DNA of 64,000 nucleotides from Shinella daejeonensis (GCF_024281235.1 NZ_JAHWXY010000004.1:62001-126000); one strand, 5' to 3'. Counted from the first letter of the stretch, positions 9,895 to 20,835 are shown. Translations and numbers: made by a program. Notes: generated from the letters alone by a model not told the origin.

Positions 9895-11226
9895 ATGATC
9901 ATGCAGCAGGATACGATCTTTGCCCTGTCCAGCGGCGGCCTGCCTTCCGGCGTGGCGGTGATCCGGATCAGCGGTCCCGCCACAGGCGCCGTTCTGGAAA
10001 CGATCTGCGGCCAGATTCCCCCCGCCAGACAGGCGACACTGCTTTCGATTCGGAATCGAAACGGCGAACGACTGGATCGTGGTCTGGTTCTTTTCTTTCC
10101 CGGTCCGGCGTCCTTTACCGGAGAAGATAGCGCCGAGTTGCAGGTCCACGGTGGACGCGCCACCGTGAAAGCGATCCTCGATGCGTTAAGCGATCTGCCA
10201 TTGTTAAGAGCGGCGGAAGCCGGCGAGTTTTCACGTCGGGCCTTTCTTCTGGGTAAAATGGATCTGGTGGCCGTGGAGGGGCTTGCCGATCTGATCGCCG
10301 CGGAAACCGAGATGCAGCGTCGATTGGCGGCGGAACATGCCTCCGGCGGCCTGTCGCGTCTTTACGAGACCTGGGCGCGCCGGCTGACCCATGCGCGCGC
10401 GATGATCGAGGCCGAGCTGGATTTTTCCGACGAGGACGATGTTCCGGGCTCCGTGGCGACGACCATCTGGCACGATATGACGGAACTGCGGCAGGAAATT
10501 ATTAACCATCTTTCCGGCGCCGATCTGGGAGAAATTGTCCGGGACGGGCTCAAGGTGGTGATCGCTGGCCCGCCCAATGCGGGAAAATCGAGTTTGCTCA
10601 ATCATCTCGCCCGGCGGGATGTCGCCATTGTAACGGATATTCCAGGGACGACGCGGGACGTGTTGCATGTCGATCTGGATCTTGGCGGATTCGCTGTCCG
10701 GCTTTATGATACGGCGGGATTGAGAGACACCGAGGATCTGATCGAGCAGGAAGGAATCCGGCGTGCTCGCCGCTCACTGGCGGATGCGCATTTGGTCCTG
10801 CTTCTTTCCGATTGTCCGGCGGTCACGGACTGGCAAGACCTGATCGGGGATTATACCGGTGCGCTATTGCGGATCGGCACCAAGAGCGATCGGTCCGATC
10901 GGGATTGGCGGAAGAGTTCCGCCGATGTCGTGATCTCGACGAGAACCGGAGACGGGATCGCAACTCTGTTGCAACGCATCCAGGATCACCTCCCCGATCT
11001 TTCCATGGCGCTGGCGCTGGCTTTGCCGACCCGGCGCAGACATATTGAAAGCTTGCAGTTGGTCGTTGCGGAAATCAGCCGTGCTTTGGAAAGCGACGCT
11101 TTAGAACTGGATATCCGGGCGGAGCATCTTCGGTCGGCTGGCCAGGCGCTCGGCCGGATCACCGGGCGGGTGGATGTTGAGAATCTTCTCGATGTGATTT
11201 TTTCCGAATTCTGCATCGGGAAATGA
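9895..11226 (+). CDS. mnmE: tRNA uridine-5-carboxymethylaminomethyl modification GTPase
   Basis: With MnmG it installs the cmnm5 modification on wobble U34 of tRNAs. The 443-residue protein has the N-terminal formyl-THF-binding domain (DTIFALSSG, then VAVIRISGP), the GTPase G1 loop AGPPNAGKSS (about residue 222), G2/G3 IPGTTRD and DTAGL, and the C-terminal CIGK motif with the functional Cys. ATG codons at 9895 and 9901 are both possible; the second (MQQDTIFA) fits many homologues. The stop codon is part of a parS-like site. It forms an operon with mnmG-rsmG-parA-parB. Confidence 0.95.
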   Translation: MIMQQDTIFALSSGGLPSGVAVIRISGPATGAVLETICGQIPPARQATLLSIRNRNGERLDRGLVLFFPGPASFTGEDSAELQVHGGRATVKAILDALSDLPLLRAAEAGEFSRRAFLLGKMDLVAVEGLADLIAAETEMQRRLAAEHASGGLSRLYETWARRLTHARAMIEAELDFSDEDDVPGSVATTIWHDMTELRQEIINHLSGADLGEIVRDGLKVVIAGPPNAGKSSLLNHLARRDVAIVTDIPGTTRDVLHVDLDLGGFAVRLYDTAGLRDTEDLIEQEGIRRARRSLADAHLVLLLSDCPAVTDWQDLIGDYTGALLRIGTKSDRSDRDWRKSSADVVISTRTGDGIATLLQRIQDHLPDLSMALALALPTRRRHIESLQLVVAEISRALESDALELDIRAEHLRSAGQALGRITGRVDVENLLDVIFSEFCIGK

Positions 11227-11239
11227 TTCACGTGAAACA
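11224..11239. other. parS-like site at the mnmE stop
   Basis: TGATTCACGTGAAACA, 15 of 16 matches to the parS consensus; its first three bases are the mnmE TGA stop. It is the first of a pair in the mnmE-mnmG gap. Confidence 0.9.
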
Positions 11240-11265
11240 GTGCAACGTGAGCGAGTCGTTTTGAA

Positions 11266-11281
11266 CGTTTCACGTGAAACA
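11266..11281. other. parS-like site upstream of mnmG
   Basis: CGTTTCACGTGAAACA, 15 of 16 matches to the parS consensus, 12 bp before the mnmG start. Its centre is exactly 42 bp from that of the previous site, four helical turns. Confidence 0.92.
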
Positions 11282-11292
11282 GGCAGGAACCC

Positions 11293-13182
11293 ATGAAGGA
11301 TAAACAGCGTTACGATGTCATCGTTATCGGTGGCGGTCATGCGGGGACCGAAGCCGCGGCCGCGGCTGCGCGTCTGGGCGCCAAAACCGGTCTGGTCACC
11401 CATCAGAAGGCGACCATCGGGATTATGTCCTGCAATCCGGCGATCGGAGGGCTTGGTAAAGGCCATCTGGTTCGCGAGGTCGACGCCCTGGATGGCCTGA
11501 TGGGGCGCGTCGCCGATAAGGCGGGAATCCAGTTCCGACTGCTGAACCGCCGCAAGGGGCCGGCGGTTCGCGGGCCGCGCACGCAGGCGGATCGTCATTT
11601 GTATCGGGATACCATGCAAGGCGAGATTGCCGCCGTCGCCAATCTCGACGTCATCGAAGGCGATGCTTTCGATATTGATCTCGCCAACGGGCGCGTCGAA
11701 GCGGTCATCATGAAGGACGGCCGGCGGCTGGCCTGCGGTGCGGTTGTGGTGACCACCGGAACCTTTTTGCGCGGCCTTATTCATATCGGGACCGAAAAGA
11801 TTCCAGCGGGGCGCGTCGGCGAAGAACCGTCGCTCGGCCTGTCCGCGACCTTCCAGAGGCTCGGCCTGACACTGGCGCGGCTGAAAACCGGAACGCCGGC
11901 GCGGCTGGATGGCCGTACGATCGATTGGTCCGGGGTCGGGCGGCAGGCTGCCGATGATGAACCGGTGCCCTTTTCCTTCATGACGGATCGGATCGAGACG
12001 CCACAGATCGAATGCGGTGTGACCCGCACGACGGCGGAAACCCATCGGATCATCGAGGAAAATATTGGCCTGTCGGCGATGTACTCCGGACAGATCGAGG
12101 GTGTCGGGCCGCGCTATTGTCCGTCCATCGAAGACAAGATCGTGCGATTCGGCGAGCGGGACGGTCATCAGATCTTTCTCGAACCGGAAGGGCTGACGGA
12201 TCATACGGTCTATCCGAACGGCATCTCGACCTCGCTGCCCGCCGATATTCAGGAACGTTTTATCCGGACGATTCCCGGCCTCGAGCGTGTGCAGATCCTT
12301 CAGCCCGGTTATGCGATCGAATATGATCATGTCGACCCGCGCGAATTGTCGCCGACACTGGAAGTCAAGCGGACCGCCGGTCTTTTCCTGGCCGGGCAGA
12401 TCAATGGGACGACGGGCTATGAGGAGGCGGCCGCGCAAGGGTTGGTCGCGGGGCTGAATGCCGCCTATCGGGCGGCCGGTCAGGAGGGTTATGTCTTCAG
12501 CCGCACGGAGAGCTACATCGGGGTGATGATCGACGATCTCACCTCCCGGGGTGTGAGCGAGCCCTATCGGATGTTTACATCGAGGGCCGAATATCGCCTG
12601 TCGCTTCGCGCCGACAATGCGGATGCGCGGTTGACGCCGTTGGGACTCGACCTCGGCCTGGTACAGTCGGCGCGCCAATCCCGGTTCGAGGCGTGGTCCG
12701 GGGAAATGACCGTGCTTCGCGAGCGGCTGTCGTCCTTGCGGCTGTCTCCGAACGAAGCGGCCGCTCACGGTATCCGGATCAATCAGGATGGCGTGCGCCG
12801 CAGCGCTTACGATTTGCTTGCCTATCCGGACATCGACTATCGCCGTCTGGCCGCCATCTGGCCGGCCGAGCTCGGAGGCTTTCCGCAGCGTCTTCATGAG
12901 ACGATGGAGATCGAGGCCGGCTATGCGGTCTATATGGAGCGCCAGCGGAGCGATATTCTCGAGACCCGCCGGGAGGAGCAACGTTTGATTCCGGCCGATT
13001 TCGACTATTCGACCTTACCGGGTCTGTCGATCGAACTGCGGCAGAAGTTGAAGACCGCGCGTCCCGCGAATCTGGCACAAGCCGCGCGGGTCGAAGGTAT
13101 GACGCCGGCGGCGCTGACATTGTTGCTGGCGCATTTGCGGCGTCTTCCGGAGGAAAAGGTAGCGCGAATGGTGCAGCAATGA
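11293..13182 (+). CDS. mnmG: tRNA uridine-5-carboxymethylaminomethyl modification enzyme MnmG
   Basis: FAD-dependent partner of MnmE (GidA). The 629-residue protein starts with the FAD-binding [12 protein letters not shown] motif (about residues 11-22), followed by the family signature [25 protein letters not shown], and [17 protein letters not shown] in the second FAD block. The C-terminal domain binds MnmE and tRNA. A ribosome-binding site (GGCAGGA) precedes ATG 11293. It overlaps rsmG by 4 bp. Confidence 0.97.
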   Translation: MKDKQRYDVIVIGGGHAGTEAAAAAARLGAKTGLVTHQKATIGIMSCNPAIGGLGKGHLVREVDALDGLMGRVADKAGIQFRLLNRRKGPAVRGPRTQADRHLYRDTMQGEIAAVANLDVIEGDAFDIDLANGRVEAVIMKDGRRLACGAVVVTTGTFLRGLIHIGTEKIPAGRVGEEPSLGLSATFQRLGLTLARLKTGTPARLDGRTIDWSGVGRQAADDEPVPFSFMTDRIETPQIECGVTRTTAETHRIIEENIGLSAMYSGQIEGVGPRYCPSIEDKIVRFGERDGHQIFLEPEGLTDHTVYPNGISTSLPADIQERFIRTIPGLERVQILQPGYAIEYDHVDPRELSPTLEVKRTAGLFLAGQINGTTGYEEAAAQGLVAGLNAAYRAAGQEGYVFSRTESYIGVMIDDLTSRGVSEPYRMFTSRAEYRLSLRADNADARLTPLGLDLGLVQSARQSRFEAWSGEMTVLRERLSSLRLSPNEAAAHGIRINQDGVRRSAYDLLAYPDIDYRRLAAIWPAELGGFPQRLHETMEIEAGYAVYMERQRSDILETRREEQRLIPADFDYSTLPGLSIELRQKLKTARPANLAQAARVEGMTPAALTLLLAHLRRLPEEKVARMVQQ

Positions 13183-13814
13183 CGAGTCTTCTCCCGGAGT
13201 TCTACAACCTGACTGTTTCACGTGAAACGCACGACCGTCTGACCGCTTTCGTCGCACTGTTTCAGAAATGGGCAAAGGCGATCAATCTTGTCGCCCCGTC
13301 GACGATGGAGGAAGTCTGGCAGCGGCATATCGCGGATAGCGCGCAGATCTTTGCGCTCTATCCCGGGCCGAAAACATGGGTGGATCTCGGCAGCGGGGGC
13401 GGGTTTCCCGGCGTCATTACGGCAATCCTGCTTTCCGGACAGGGGGACGGATGGGTTCATCTGGTGGAGAGCAACAACAAGAAAGCCTCTTTCCTGCGTA
13501 CGGCGATACGCGAGACCGGCGCGCGGGCATCCGTCCATGCGATGCGGATCGAGGAAGCGTCCGCAGAGATTCCCTCCTGTGACGCCCTGTCCGCCCGGGC
13601 GTTGGCGGATCTCGATACCCTTCTGGCTTTTGGCTTCCCCTGGGCTGGACAGAACCCCGATCTGCGGTTTTTTCTGCACAAAGGCCGGGATTATCAGAAA
13701 GAGATCGATAAAGCCGTTGGTCGCTGGGAATTCGATCTGGTAAAACATCGAAGCATCATCGAGCAGGATTCGTGCGTGCTTGAGATTTCAAATCTGTCGC
13801 GAAGACCCTCGTAG
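13179..13814 (+). CDS. rsmG: 16S rRNA (guanine527-N7)-methyltransferase
   Basis: SAM-dependent methylation of G527 in 16S rRNA (GidB). The 211-residue protein has the SAM-binding loop [10 protein letters not shown] (about residues 67-76) and the [21 protein letters not shown] block. The start overlaps the mnmG stop (ATGA). Residues 12-16 (VSRET) are encoded by a parS-like sequence, so this N-terminal pentapeptide is probably fixed partly by centromere function rather than by enzyme function. Confidence 0.95.
   Translation: MTSLLPEFYNLTVSRETHDRLTAFVALFQKWAKAINLVAPSTMEEVWQRHIADSAQIFALYPGPKTWVDLGSGGGFPGVITAILLSGQGDGWVHLVESNNKKASFLRTAIRETGARASVHAMRIEEASAEIPSCDALSARALADLDTLLAFGFPWAGQNPDLRFFLHKGRDYQKEIDKAVGRWEFDLVKHRSIIEQDSCVLEISNLSRRPS
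13214..13229. other. parS-like site inside rsmG
   Basis: TGTTTCACGTGAAACG, 15 of 16 matches to the parS consensus, within rsmG codons 12-17. Confidence 0.9.
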
Positions 13815-13829
13815 AACTGGCGGATATCC

Positions 13830-14624
13830 ATGGCAGGCGAGAAAAACAGAATTATCACCATAGCGAACCAGAAGGGTGGCGTCGGCAAGACCACGACAGC
13901 CATCAATCTCGCGACAGCGCTCGCCGCAATCGGCGAGCGGGTTCTGATCGTCGATCTCGATCCGCAGGGCAATGCCAGCACGGGGCTGGGCATCGATCGC
14001 CGCAATCGCGCGCTGTCGTCCTATGATCTGATTGTCGGTAGCCACAGCGTTGCGGAAACGGCGCTGGATACGGTCGTTCCGAATCTCTCCATCGTTCCTT
14101 CGACCATGGATCTGCTGGGGGTGGAAATGGAGATCGCCCAGCAGGCCGACCGTGTTTTCCGCCTCAAGAATGCCCTGGCTGCGCCCGAAGCCCGCGCCTA
14201 CTCCTACGTGCTGGTGGATTGCCCGCCGTCCTTCAATCTTCTGACGATGAATGCCCTGGCGGCGGCCCATTCCGTACTGGTGCCGTTGCAATGCGAATTT
14301 TTCGCGCTGGAAGGGTTGAGCCAACTGCTGGAAACCGTCGATCAGGTGCGGCGGACGGTCAATCCCTATCTCGATATCCAGGGGATCGTGCTGACCATGT
14401 TCGATTCCCGCAACAATCTGGCGCAACAGGTTGTTAACGATGTTCGCACCCACTTGGGTGAAAAAGTCTATCATACACTCATTCCGCGCAATGTGCGGGT
14501 ATCCGAGGCCCCTTCCTACGGCAAGCCGGCGATCCTTTACGATCTCAAATGCGCCGGAAGTCAGGCCTATCTTCAGCTGGCGTCCGAGGTGATCCAGAGA
14601 GAGCGGCAGCGCAAGGCCGCTTGA
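13830..14624 (+). CDS. parA: Chromosome partitioning ATPase ParA
   Basis: Walker-type ATPase that forms DNA-bound dimers and moves ParB-parS complexes during origin segregation. The 264-residue protein has the deviant Walker A KGGVGKT (residues 15-21), DLDPQGNAS in Walker A', and the LVDCPPSFNLLTMNAL Walker B region. Length matches chromosomal (Soj-type) ParA without an extra DNA-binding domain. It lies 15 bp after rsmG and 24 bp before parB. Confidence 0.97.
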   Translation: MAGEKNRIITIANQKGGVGKTTTAINLATALAAIGERVLIVDLDPQGNASTGLGIDRRNRALSSYDLIVGSHSVAETALDTVVPNLSIVPSTMDLLGVEMEIAQQADRVFRLKNALAAPEARAYSYVLVDCPPSFNLLTMNALAAAHSVLVPLQCEFFALEGLSQLLETVDQVRRTVNPYLDIQGIVLTMFDSRNNLAQQVVNDVRTHLGEKVYHTLIPRNVRVSEAPSYGKPAILYDLKCAGSQAYLQLASEVIQRERQRKAA

Positions 14625-14648
14625 TGGCGGAAAGTGTGAGTAGAGTCC

Positions 14649-15539
14649 ATGAATGAAGACAACTCGAAAAGGCGACTCGGTCGCGGTCTTGCAGCGCTGA
14701 TCGGCGAGATGGACCAGATGCCCGCGGCGGCCGGTGCAAGCCAGCCGCTCAATCCCGATCGCATGGTTCCGATAGAGTTCGTCGGCCGCAATCCGCGCAA
14801 CCCGCGGCGATATTTCGACGAATCGGAATTGCAGGATCTTGCCTCCTCGGTGCGCCAGCATGGCATCGTGCAGCCGGTCGTGGTGCGGACCATCGCGGAG
14901 AGCCGCTATGAGATCATCGCCGGCGAGCGGCGTTGGCGCGCAGCGCAGCTTGCCGGACTGATCGAGATTCCGGTGATCATTCGCGATGTCGACGACCGGA
15001 CGGCGCTGGAAATCGCCATCGTCGAGAACGTCCAGCGCTCCGATCTCAATCCGCTGGAAGAAGCGATGGGCTACGAACTGCTCATCGCCGATCATGGCTA
15101 TACGCAGAACGATCTCGGCGAAATCATCGGCAAGAGCCGCAGCCATGTGGCCAATAGCCTGCGGCTTCTCAAATTGCCGGAGCCGGTGCGCGATATGCTG
15201 GCCTCGGGAACGCTTTCGGCGGGACACGCCCGCGCCCTGGTTCCGACCTCCGATCCGATCAGCCTTGCCCGTACGATCGTGGCCAAGGGGCTATCGGTCA
15301 GGGATACGGAACGGCTGGCGCAAAACGACATCAAGGCGCAAGCCGATCCCGCTCATGGTGTCGCGGCAACGCGAACGCCGGAAAAGGACGCGGACACACT
15401 GGCGCTTGAACGCAGCCTTTCCGATGTGCTCGGCCTCGATGTCAGCGTCAATCACAAGGGTAACGGCGGTTATCTGCGCATTTCCTACAAGACGCTCGAA
15501 CAGCTTGAGGAAGTTTGCCGGCTTCTGGAGCGCCGCTGA
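14649..15539 (+). CDS. parB: Chromosome partitioning protein ParB (CTPase clamp)
   Basis: Binds parS, hydrolyses CTP and spreads as a sliding clamp around the origin. The 296-residue protein has the N-terminal ParA-stimulating basic segment with RRLGRGLAALIGE (residues 8-20), the CTP-binding GERRWR motif (92-97), ENVQR (126-130), and a helix-turn-helix at about 152-172 (YTQNDLGEIIGKSRSHVANSL). The C-terminal dimerisation domain is short and leucine-rich. Its predicted targets are the parS-like sites around 4.8-20.8 kb in this window. Confidence 0.97.
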   Translation: MNEDNSKRRLGRGLAALIGEMDQMPAAAGASQPLNPDRMVPIEFVGRNPRNPRRYFDESELQDLASSVRQHGIVQPVVVRTIAESRYEIIAGERRWRAAQLAGLIEIPVIIRDVDDRTALEIAIVENVQRSDLNPLEEAMGYELLIADHGYTQNDLGEIIGKSRSHVANSLRLLKLPEPVRDMLASGTLSAGHARALVPTSDPISLARTIVAKGLSVRDTERLAQNDIKAQADPAHGVAATRTPEKDADTLALERSLSDVLGLDVSVNHKGNGGYLRISYKTLEQLEEVCRLLERR

Positions 15540-15600
15540 CGTTCTTCCGGGACATGGGGCCGGTGTTTCCGCGAAGAACGGCTTTAGAAACAAGAGGATA

Positions 15601-15647
15601 GAGCAGCGGGGGTAATTTTTCGATATCCCGCCTGCTCTTTCTTATTT
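15601..15647. terminator. Hairpin terminator between parB and holA
   Basis: GAGCAG-CGGG (15601-15610) pairs with CCCGCCTGCTC (15627-15637) with one bulged base, followed by TTTCTTATTT on the plus strand. A second inverted repeat, CGTTCTTC (15540-15547) with GAAGAACG (15573-15580), lies just before it. Together they close the parAB operon against convergent holA. Confidence 0.7.
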
Positions 15648-15655
15648 AGTCGGAT

Positions 15656-16696
15656 TCAGCCGCCTTTTCGCGCGGATTGCAGAACGGTCGCGAGCATGGT
15701 CTGCATGGCGATCGTATCTTCGAGCGCGGGTCGTCGCCGACTTTGCAGGATTGCCGCCTGAAGACGCTTCGCCTCGCGGCGGATGGCGGCGGCCGACCAG
15801 TTTCTCAGTGCATTCTCGATGACCGGCTTGCGGCGGAAGTGCAGATGGCGACCGAGCGTCGCAACGGCCTGGGCGGCCGGCAGCCGCTTTTCGTCCATTT
15901 CCGCACGCATCAGCTCGAGAAGCTGGAACTGACGCAGGCACCCCTGCAAGACGAGGAAGACCGGCGTTTTCGAGGACACGATCTTCTGGATGGCATGGAG
16001 AAAACCGTCGCGATCGCCCTTCAGGATGGCGTCGACGGCTTCGTCGGTGGAGATCGCGCTGGCGTCACCGACGATCTCCATCACGTCGGCTTCCTCGATC
16101 AGTTCCCTGCCCCGGCAATAGAGCGCAAGCTTGCGCAATTCGTTGCGGGAGGCGAGGCGGTCGCCGCCGATCACGTCCGTCAGCCGCTGGCGCGCCGCCG
16201 GAGCGATGCGCAGCCCGGCCTCTCCCAGTTCCTGGTCGATCAATGTCTGAAGGGCGCGACCGTCATCGGCATAGCAGGGAATGGCGATGGCGGCGGCGGA
16301 TGATTCGGCGATCTTGCGTAGCGTGGCCCCCTTTTTCAGGTCGCCCGCCTCGACGATCAGAGTGGAAGGACCGGCCGGCGCGCCGGCCAGAAAAGCAAAT
16401 GCGTCGCAAAGCCCCTTCTCGCTGGCTGCTCCCCGGACCCAGACAAGGCGGTCGCCGCCGAACAGGCCGATGGCATTCATCTCGTCGATCAGACGGCCGG
16501 TATCGTGGGAAAGGTCGGTCGCGTCGAGCTTGACCACCGAGAAGGCATCGGCAAGATCGACGCCGCTTGCCGCCGCAAGCGTGGCGGCCCGTTCGGACAC
16601 CAGCCCGCGATCGGGACCGTAGATCAGGATGAGCCGCGCGGCTAAGGGGCGCTTCCCCGCGAAGCGCTCGAATTCGTACGACTTGATCTCCGCCAT
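15656..16696 (-). CDS. holA: DNA polymerase III delta subunit
   Basis: Clamp-loader subunit that opens the beta clamp. The 346-residue protein begins MAEIKSYEFERFAGKRPL and has the family ILIYGPDRGLVSERA block, then a AAA+-like fold and C-terminal collar helices. The start at 16696 fits this signature; the frame stays open further upstream, but there it overlaps lptE out of frame. It is the last gene of leuS-lptE-holA, starting 7 bp after the lptE stop. Confidence 0.92.
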   Translation of the reverse strand: MAEIKSYEFERFAGKRPLAARLILIYGPDRGLVSERAATLAAASGVDLADAFSVVKLDATDLSHDTGRLIDEMNAIGLFGGDRLVWVRGAASEKGLCDAFAFLAGAPAGPSTLIVEAGDLKKGATLRKIAESSAAAIAIPCYADDGRALQTLIDQELGEAGLRIAPAARQRLTDVIGGDRLASRNELRKLALYCRGRELIEEADVMEIVGDASAISTDEAVDAILKGDRDGFLHAIQKIVSSKTPVFLVLQGCLRQFQLLELMRAEMDEKRLPAAQAVATLGRHLHFRRKPVIENALRNWSAAAIRREAKRLQAAILQSRRRPALEDTIAMQTMLATVLQSARKGG

Positions 16697-16703
16697 GGCC
16701 CGT

Positions 16704-17228
16704 TCAGCGCCGCGCGAGCGCGGCGGCGATATCGGCGCGAATGATTTCGGCAAGCTCACGTGCGGCACGGTTTTCCGCATCGCGGATGGCGCGCAGCTTG
16801 GCGAACTCCTGGACCGGGAAATCCACCGGAGAAAGCGTCGAGCGCTTGCCCGAGGCCACGGTCTCACCGGTGTCGATCCTCGCCAGATTATAATCGGCGG
16901 AGACGACGACCCGACCGGCGCGCGCCATATCCGTCCGGATGTTGAGCAGCGCGCCCACCGTGCGCGAGGCGACGTTGAGATCGAGCTGATAGGTCGCCGA
17001 TGCGGGCTCGCCCGCGCCGCCGGCAAGCAGGAAGACGAGGTGGTTGCGAACCTGCTGCTCGACCCGGTCGCGGGATTCGGAGACGGAAACCGAGGCCAGT
17101 TCGCTCCCGACCGCCGATCCGGTGGAATGGAGCGGACGCACCTGGCATCCCGCCAGGAGAACGACGAGCGCGAGCCCGGCGGCAATCCGGACGGACCGCT
17201 TGAGGACTGTTCGATCAGATGACGACAT
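16704..17228 (-). CDS. lptE: LPS-assembly lipoprotein LptE
   Basis: Outer-membrane lipoprotein that plugs LptD and helps insert lipopolysaccharide. The 174-residue protein has an N-terminal signal with the lipobox LLAGC (lipidated Cys28), then CQVRPLHST, the usual start of the mature alphaproteobacterial LptE, and the downstream [19 protein letters not shown] segment. It overlaps the end of leuS by 14 bp and precedes holA, the order found across proteobacteria. Confidence 0.9.
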   Translation of the reverse strand: MSSSDRTVLKRSVRIAAGLALVVLLAGCQVRPLHSTGSAVGSELASVSVSESRDRVEQQVRNHLVFLLAGGAGEPASATYQLDLNVASRTVGALLNIRTDMARAGRVVVSADYNLARIDTGETVASGKRSTLSPVDFPVQEFAKLRAIRDAENRAARELAEIIRADIAAALARR

Positions 17229-19845
17229 TCACGATCCTTTGCGGCACGACGATGATCTTCTTCGGCTGCTTGCCGGCAAGCACCGCCTGAATGGCTTCGA
17301 GGCCGAGCACCGCCTGCTCCACGGCACTGTGATCCGCGTCGCGGGCGATTGTCAAATCCGCGCGCTTCTTGCCGTTGATCTGCACCGGCAGCGTGATTTC
17401 GTTCTCGGCCACCAGGTTCTCGTCATAGGTCGGCCAGGCAACGGTCGCGACGATCCCCTCGCCGCCGATGATCCGCCAGCATTCCTCCGCAAGATGCGGC
17501 GTCATCGGCGCGACGATCCGCACGAGGATGCCGACGGCCTCGCGAAGCGCGGCGGCCAGGTCCTCGTCCAGCTTGCCGGACGCGGCATTCGTCAGCGGTC
17601 CTGCCAGCGTATTGACGAATTCGTAGATATGGGCGACGGCCTTGTTGAAGGCGAGCTTGTCGTAATCCGCCTGCACGGCCTTCAGCGTCCGGTGGGCGGC
17701 GCGCGAAATGACAAGGGCCTCGCCGCTCGAACCGGGCCGGTTATCGGCCGATTTCAGCGTCGGAGCGGCTTCCGAAACGAGACGCCAGACGCGCTGGACG
17801 AAGCGGAGCGCGCCTTCGACGCCTGCTTCCGACCAGATGACGTCGCGATCCGGCGGCGAATCGGACAGAACGAAGAAGCGGGCGGTATCCGCGCCATAGG
17901 AAGCGATGATGTCATCGGGATCGACGACATTCTTCTTCGACTTCGACATCTTCTCGATGGAGCCGATGGCGATCGGCTCGCCGGTTTCGAGATGGACGGC
18001 GCGGCGCGTTCCGTCGGCGTCGTCGATGCGGATTTCGGCCGGCGTGACCCATTCGCGTTTCGCGCCCTCGCCGCGGCTATAGGTCTCGTGCACGACCATG
18101 CCCTGGGTGAAGAGACCCTTGAAGGGTTCCTTGAGGTCGAGATGACCGGCGACCTGCATGGCGCGCGTGAAGAAGCGCGAATAGAGCAGATGCAGGATCG
18201 CGTGTTCGATGCCGCCGATATATTGATCGACGGGAAGCCAGGCATCGGCGGCGGCCGGATCGGTGGGCGCATTTTCCCAGGGTGCCGTGAAGCGGGCGAA
18301 ATACCAGGACGAATCGACGAAGGTGTCCATCGTGTCCGTCTCGCGGCGGGCGTCCTTGCCGCAGGCCGGGCAGGCGACATGACGCCAGGTCGGATGGCGA
18401 TCGAGCGGATTGCCGGGCTTGTCGAAGCTGACGTCGTCGGGAAGCCTGACCGGCAGGTCGGATTTGGGAACCGGGACGATGCCGCAATCGTCGCAATGGA
18501 TGACCGGGATCGGACAACCCCAGTAGCGCTGGCGCGAGATGCCCCAGTCGCGCAGGCGGAAATTCACCTTGCGCTCGCCCTGCGGGGCGCCGGCGAGCAT
18601 TGTCGACGTCAGTGTCTTTGCCACGGCGTCGAAGGCGTCGCCGGTGGAAAGCCCGTCGAGGAAGCGGGAATTGATCATCACGCCGTCGCCGGCATAGGCT
18701 TCGTCGCCTATTGTGAAACTGGCGGCGTCACCGTCCTTCGGCATGACGACGGGCACGACCGGAAGATCGTATTTGCGCGCGAAATCGAGGTCGCGCTGGT
18801 CGCCGGAGGGGCAGCCGAAGATCGCGCCCGTACCGTAGTCCATCAGCACGAAGTTGGCGATATAGACGGGCAGTTCCCAACTGGCGTCGAGGGGATGGCG
18901 CACGCGGATGCCGGTGTCCATGCCTTTCTTTTCAGCGGTTTCGAGCGTGGCGATCGAGGTGCCGGCGCGGCGGCATTCTTCCGCAAAGGATTCGATAGCC
19001 GGATTCTGCGCCGCCGCCTCGCGGGCCAGCGGATGATCGGCGGAAATGGCGAGGAAGGATGCGCCGAACAGCGTATCGGGTCGCGTCGTGTAGACGGTCA
19101 CGTCCTTTTCAGCCGTCAGGCCGGCCGTGTCGGAGATTTCCCAGCGCACGAGCATGCCCTCGGAACGACCGATCCAGTTTTTCTGCATCAGCCGGACTTT
19201 TTCCGGCCACTGGTCGAGTGTTTCCAGCGAATCCAGCAGGTCCTGGCTGAAATCGGTGATGCGGAAGAACCATTGCGTCAGTTCCCGCTGCTCGACCAAT
19301 GCGCCCGACCGCCAGCCGCGCCCGTCGATGACCTGCTCGTTGGCGAGAACCGTGTGATCTACCGGATCCCAGTTCACCTTGGACTGCTTGCGATAGACGA
19401 GGCCCTTTTCCAGAAAATCCAGGAAGAGATGCTGCTGGCGGTGGTAATAATCGACGTCGCAGGTTGCGAATTCCCGGGACCAGTCGAGCGACAGGCCCAT
19501 CGACTTCAGCTGGCTGCGCATGGTTGCGATATTCTGGTAGGTCCAGTCCTTGGGATGGACCTTGTTCTGCATGGCGGCGTTTTCGGCCGGCATTCCGAAG
19601 GCGTCCCAGCCCATCGGATGCAATACGTTGTAGCCGCGGGCGCGCTTGTAGCGCGCGACGACGTCGCCCATCGCATAGTTGCGCACATGGCCCATGTGGA
19701 TGCGGCCGGAGGGATAGGGGAACATCTCCAGCACATAATACTTCTCGCGCGGGTCGTCGTTTTTTGTCACGAAGACATCTTCTTCGCTCCATTTCGCCTG
19801 CCAACGGGGTTCGACGTCGCGTGGATTGTAGCGTTCACTGGCCAT
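17215..19845 (-). CDS. leuS: Leucyl-tRNA synthetase
   Basis: Class I synthetase charging tRNA-Leu, with an editing domain. In the 876-residue protein the HIGH-type motif is HMGH (residues 50-53) in [17 protein letters not shown]. The CP1 editing domain follows, then a zinc-type CPACGKD segment, the [12 protein letters not shown] loop and the anticodon-binding C terminus. The start [19 protein letters not shown] at 19845 matches homologues; 23 further in-frame codons upstream are unconserved. It is the first gene of leuS-lptE-holA. Confidence 0.97.
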   Translation of the reverse strand: MASERYNPRDVEPRWQAKWSEEDVFVTKNDDPREKYYVLEMFPYPSGRIHMGHVRNYAMGDVVARYKRARGYNVLHPMGWDAFGMPAENAAMQNKVHPKDWTYQNIATMRSQLKSMGLSLDWSREFATCDVDYYHRQQHLFLDFLEKGLVYRKQSKVNWDPVDHTVLANEQVIDGRGWRSGALVEQRELTQWFFRITDFSQDLLDSLETLDQWPEKVRLMQKNWIGRSEGMLVRWEISDTAGLTAEKDVTVYTTRPDTLFGASFLAISADHPLAREAAAQNPAIESFAEECRRAGTSIATLETAEKKGMDTGIRVRHPLDASWELPVYIANFVLMDYGTGAIFGCPSGDQRDLDFARKYDLPVVPVVMPKDGDAASFTIGDEAYAGDGVMINSRFLDGLSTGDAFDAVAKTLTSTMLAGAPQGERKVNFRLRDWGISRQRYWGCPIPVIHCDDCGIVPVPKSDLPVRLPDDVSFDKPGNPLDRHPTWRHVACPACGKDARRETDTMDTFVDSSWYFARFTAPWENAPTDPAAADAWLPVDQYIGGIEHAILHLLYSRFFTRAMQVAGHLDLKEPFKGLFTQGMVVHETYSRGEGAKREWVTPAEIRIDDADGTRRAVHLETGEPIAIGSIEKMSKSKKNVVDPDDIIASYGADTARFFVLSDSPPDRDVIWSEAGVEGALRFVQRVWRLVSEAAPTLKSADNRPGSSGEALVISRAAHRTLKAVQADYDKLAFNKAVAHIYEFVNTLAGPLTNAASGKLDEDLAAALREAVGILVRIVAPMTPHLAEECWRIIGGEGIVATVAWPTYDENLVAENEITLPVQINGKKRADLTIARDADHSAVEQAVLGLEAIQAVLAGKQPKKIIVVPQRIVNVVI

Positions 19846-20030
19846 GTTCTTGATGTTCCGGAAGTCTTGAGGGACGATGCGCCCATGCAAATAAGGTCGC
19901 CTGACCTTCATCACGAAACCGGGGAAGCGTCAAGTTTTCCGGGCCCGGAATGAAGGGTCCGGCCGATGTCCCGGCTTGGCAAGACGAGCCCGTTTCGCTA
20001 GGTCCGGGGAATAGATACAGGCGACGGAGA

Positions 20031-20696
20031 ATGAATATGGACCTTTGCGACCGGTTGACGGATGTGCGGACGCGGATTGAAAAGGCGGCGCAGGAGGCGG
20101 GCCGCCCGTCCGGCCGGACAACGCTTGTCGCTGTTTCCAAGACCTTCGATGCGACGGCGATCCGTCCGGCGATCGAAGCCGGGCAGCGTGTTTTCGGTGA
20201 GAACCGGGTGCAGGAGGCCCAGGGCAAATGGCCGGGCCTGCGCGCCGAGACACCCGACATCGAACTGCATCTCATCGGCCCGCTGCAATCGAACAAGACG
20301 GCCGAGGCCGTGGCCCTGTTCGACGTGATCGAAACGGTCGACCGGGAAAAGATCGCGCGGGCCATCGCCACGGAAATGCAGCGTCAGGACCGCAAGCTGC
20401 GGCTCTATGTGCAGGTGAATACCGGGCTGGAGCCGCAGAAGGCCGGTATCGCGCCGGATGACGCCGAGAAATTCGTCGCGTTCTGCCGTGAGACGCTCGG
20501 GCTTTCCATCGAGGGGCTGATGTGTATTCCGCCGGCCGATGAGAATCCCGGCCCGCATTTCGCGCTTCTGGCCAAGCTTGCGCAACGCTGCGGCCTCGAC
20601 CGGCTTTCCATGGGCATGTCGGGGGACTATGAGACCGCAGTCGCCCTTGGCGCGACCAGCGTGCGGGTCGGCTCCGCCATTTTCGGCATGCGCTGA
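20031..20696 (+). CDS. YggS-family PLP homeostasis protein
   Basis: PLP-binding protein of the alanine-racemase N-terminal fold, involved in vitamin B6 and amino acid homeostasis but without known catalytic activity. The 221-residue protein carries the PLP-binding Lys37 in LVAVSKTF, then FGENRVQEAQ, HLIGPLQSNK, and the phosphate-binding C-terminal SMGMSGDYETAVALGATSVRVGSAIFG block, partly shortened here for reading. ATG at 20031 follows GACGGAGA; a second ATG lies two codons later. It diverges from leuS. Confidence 0.92.
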   Translation: MNMDLCDRLTDVRTRIEKAAQEAGRPSGRTTLVAVSKTFDATAIRPAIEAGQRVFGENRVQEAQGKWPGLRAETPDIELHLIGPLQSNKTAEAVALFDVIETVDREKIARAIATEMQRQDRKLRLYVQVNTGLEPQKAGIAPDDAEKFVAFCRETLGLSIEGLMCIPPADENPGPHFALLAKLAQRCGLDRLSMGMSGDYETAVALGATSVRVGSAIFGMR

Positions 20697-20763
20697 GAAG
20701 ACACCGGCCGGCTGCGATTTCCAGCTCCCTGCCGGATGCAGGAATGTGGCGGGAAAAGCGGAA

Positions 20764-20779
20764 TGTTTCACGTGAATCA
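20764..20779. other. parS-like site downstream of yggS-type gene
   Basis: TGTTTCACGTGAATCA, 15 of 16 matches and identical to the site in aroE. It lies in the intergenic gap between the yggS-type gene and trcR, about 14 kb right of the putative origin. Confidence 0.85.
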
Positions 20780-20835
20780 CCGCCTGGCGCGTCCGGCACG
20801 GCAGGGGTTTCCGGCCGCCGCCGCCCGGAAGGCAT

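Noticed and set aside
11101-12981. Open frame of about 620 codons on the minus strand
   Set aside because: Antisense of mnmG, no domain, GC-skewed composition.
16756-16770. CACGTG hexamer in the lptE region as a further parS site
   Set aside because: The flanks do not follow the TTTCACGTGAAA palindrome.
17044-19953. Open frame of about 970 codons on the plus strand
   Set aside because: Antisense of leuS and lptE, which carry clear HMGH, KMSKS and lipobox motifs.
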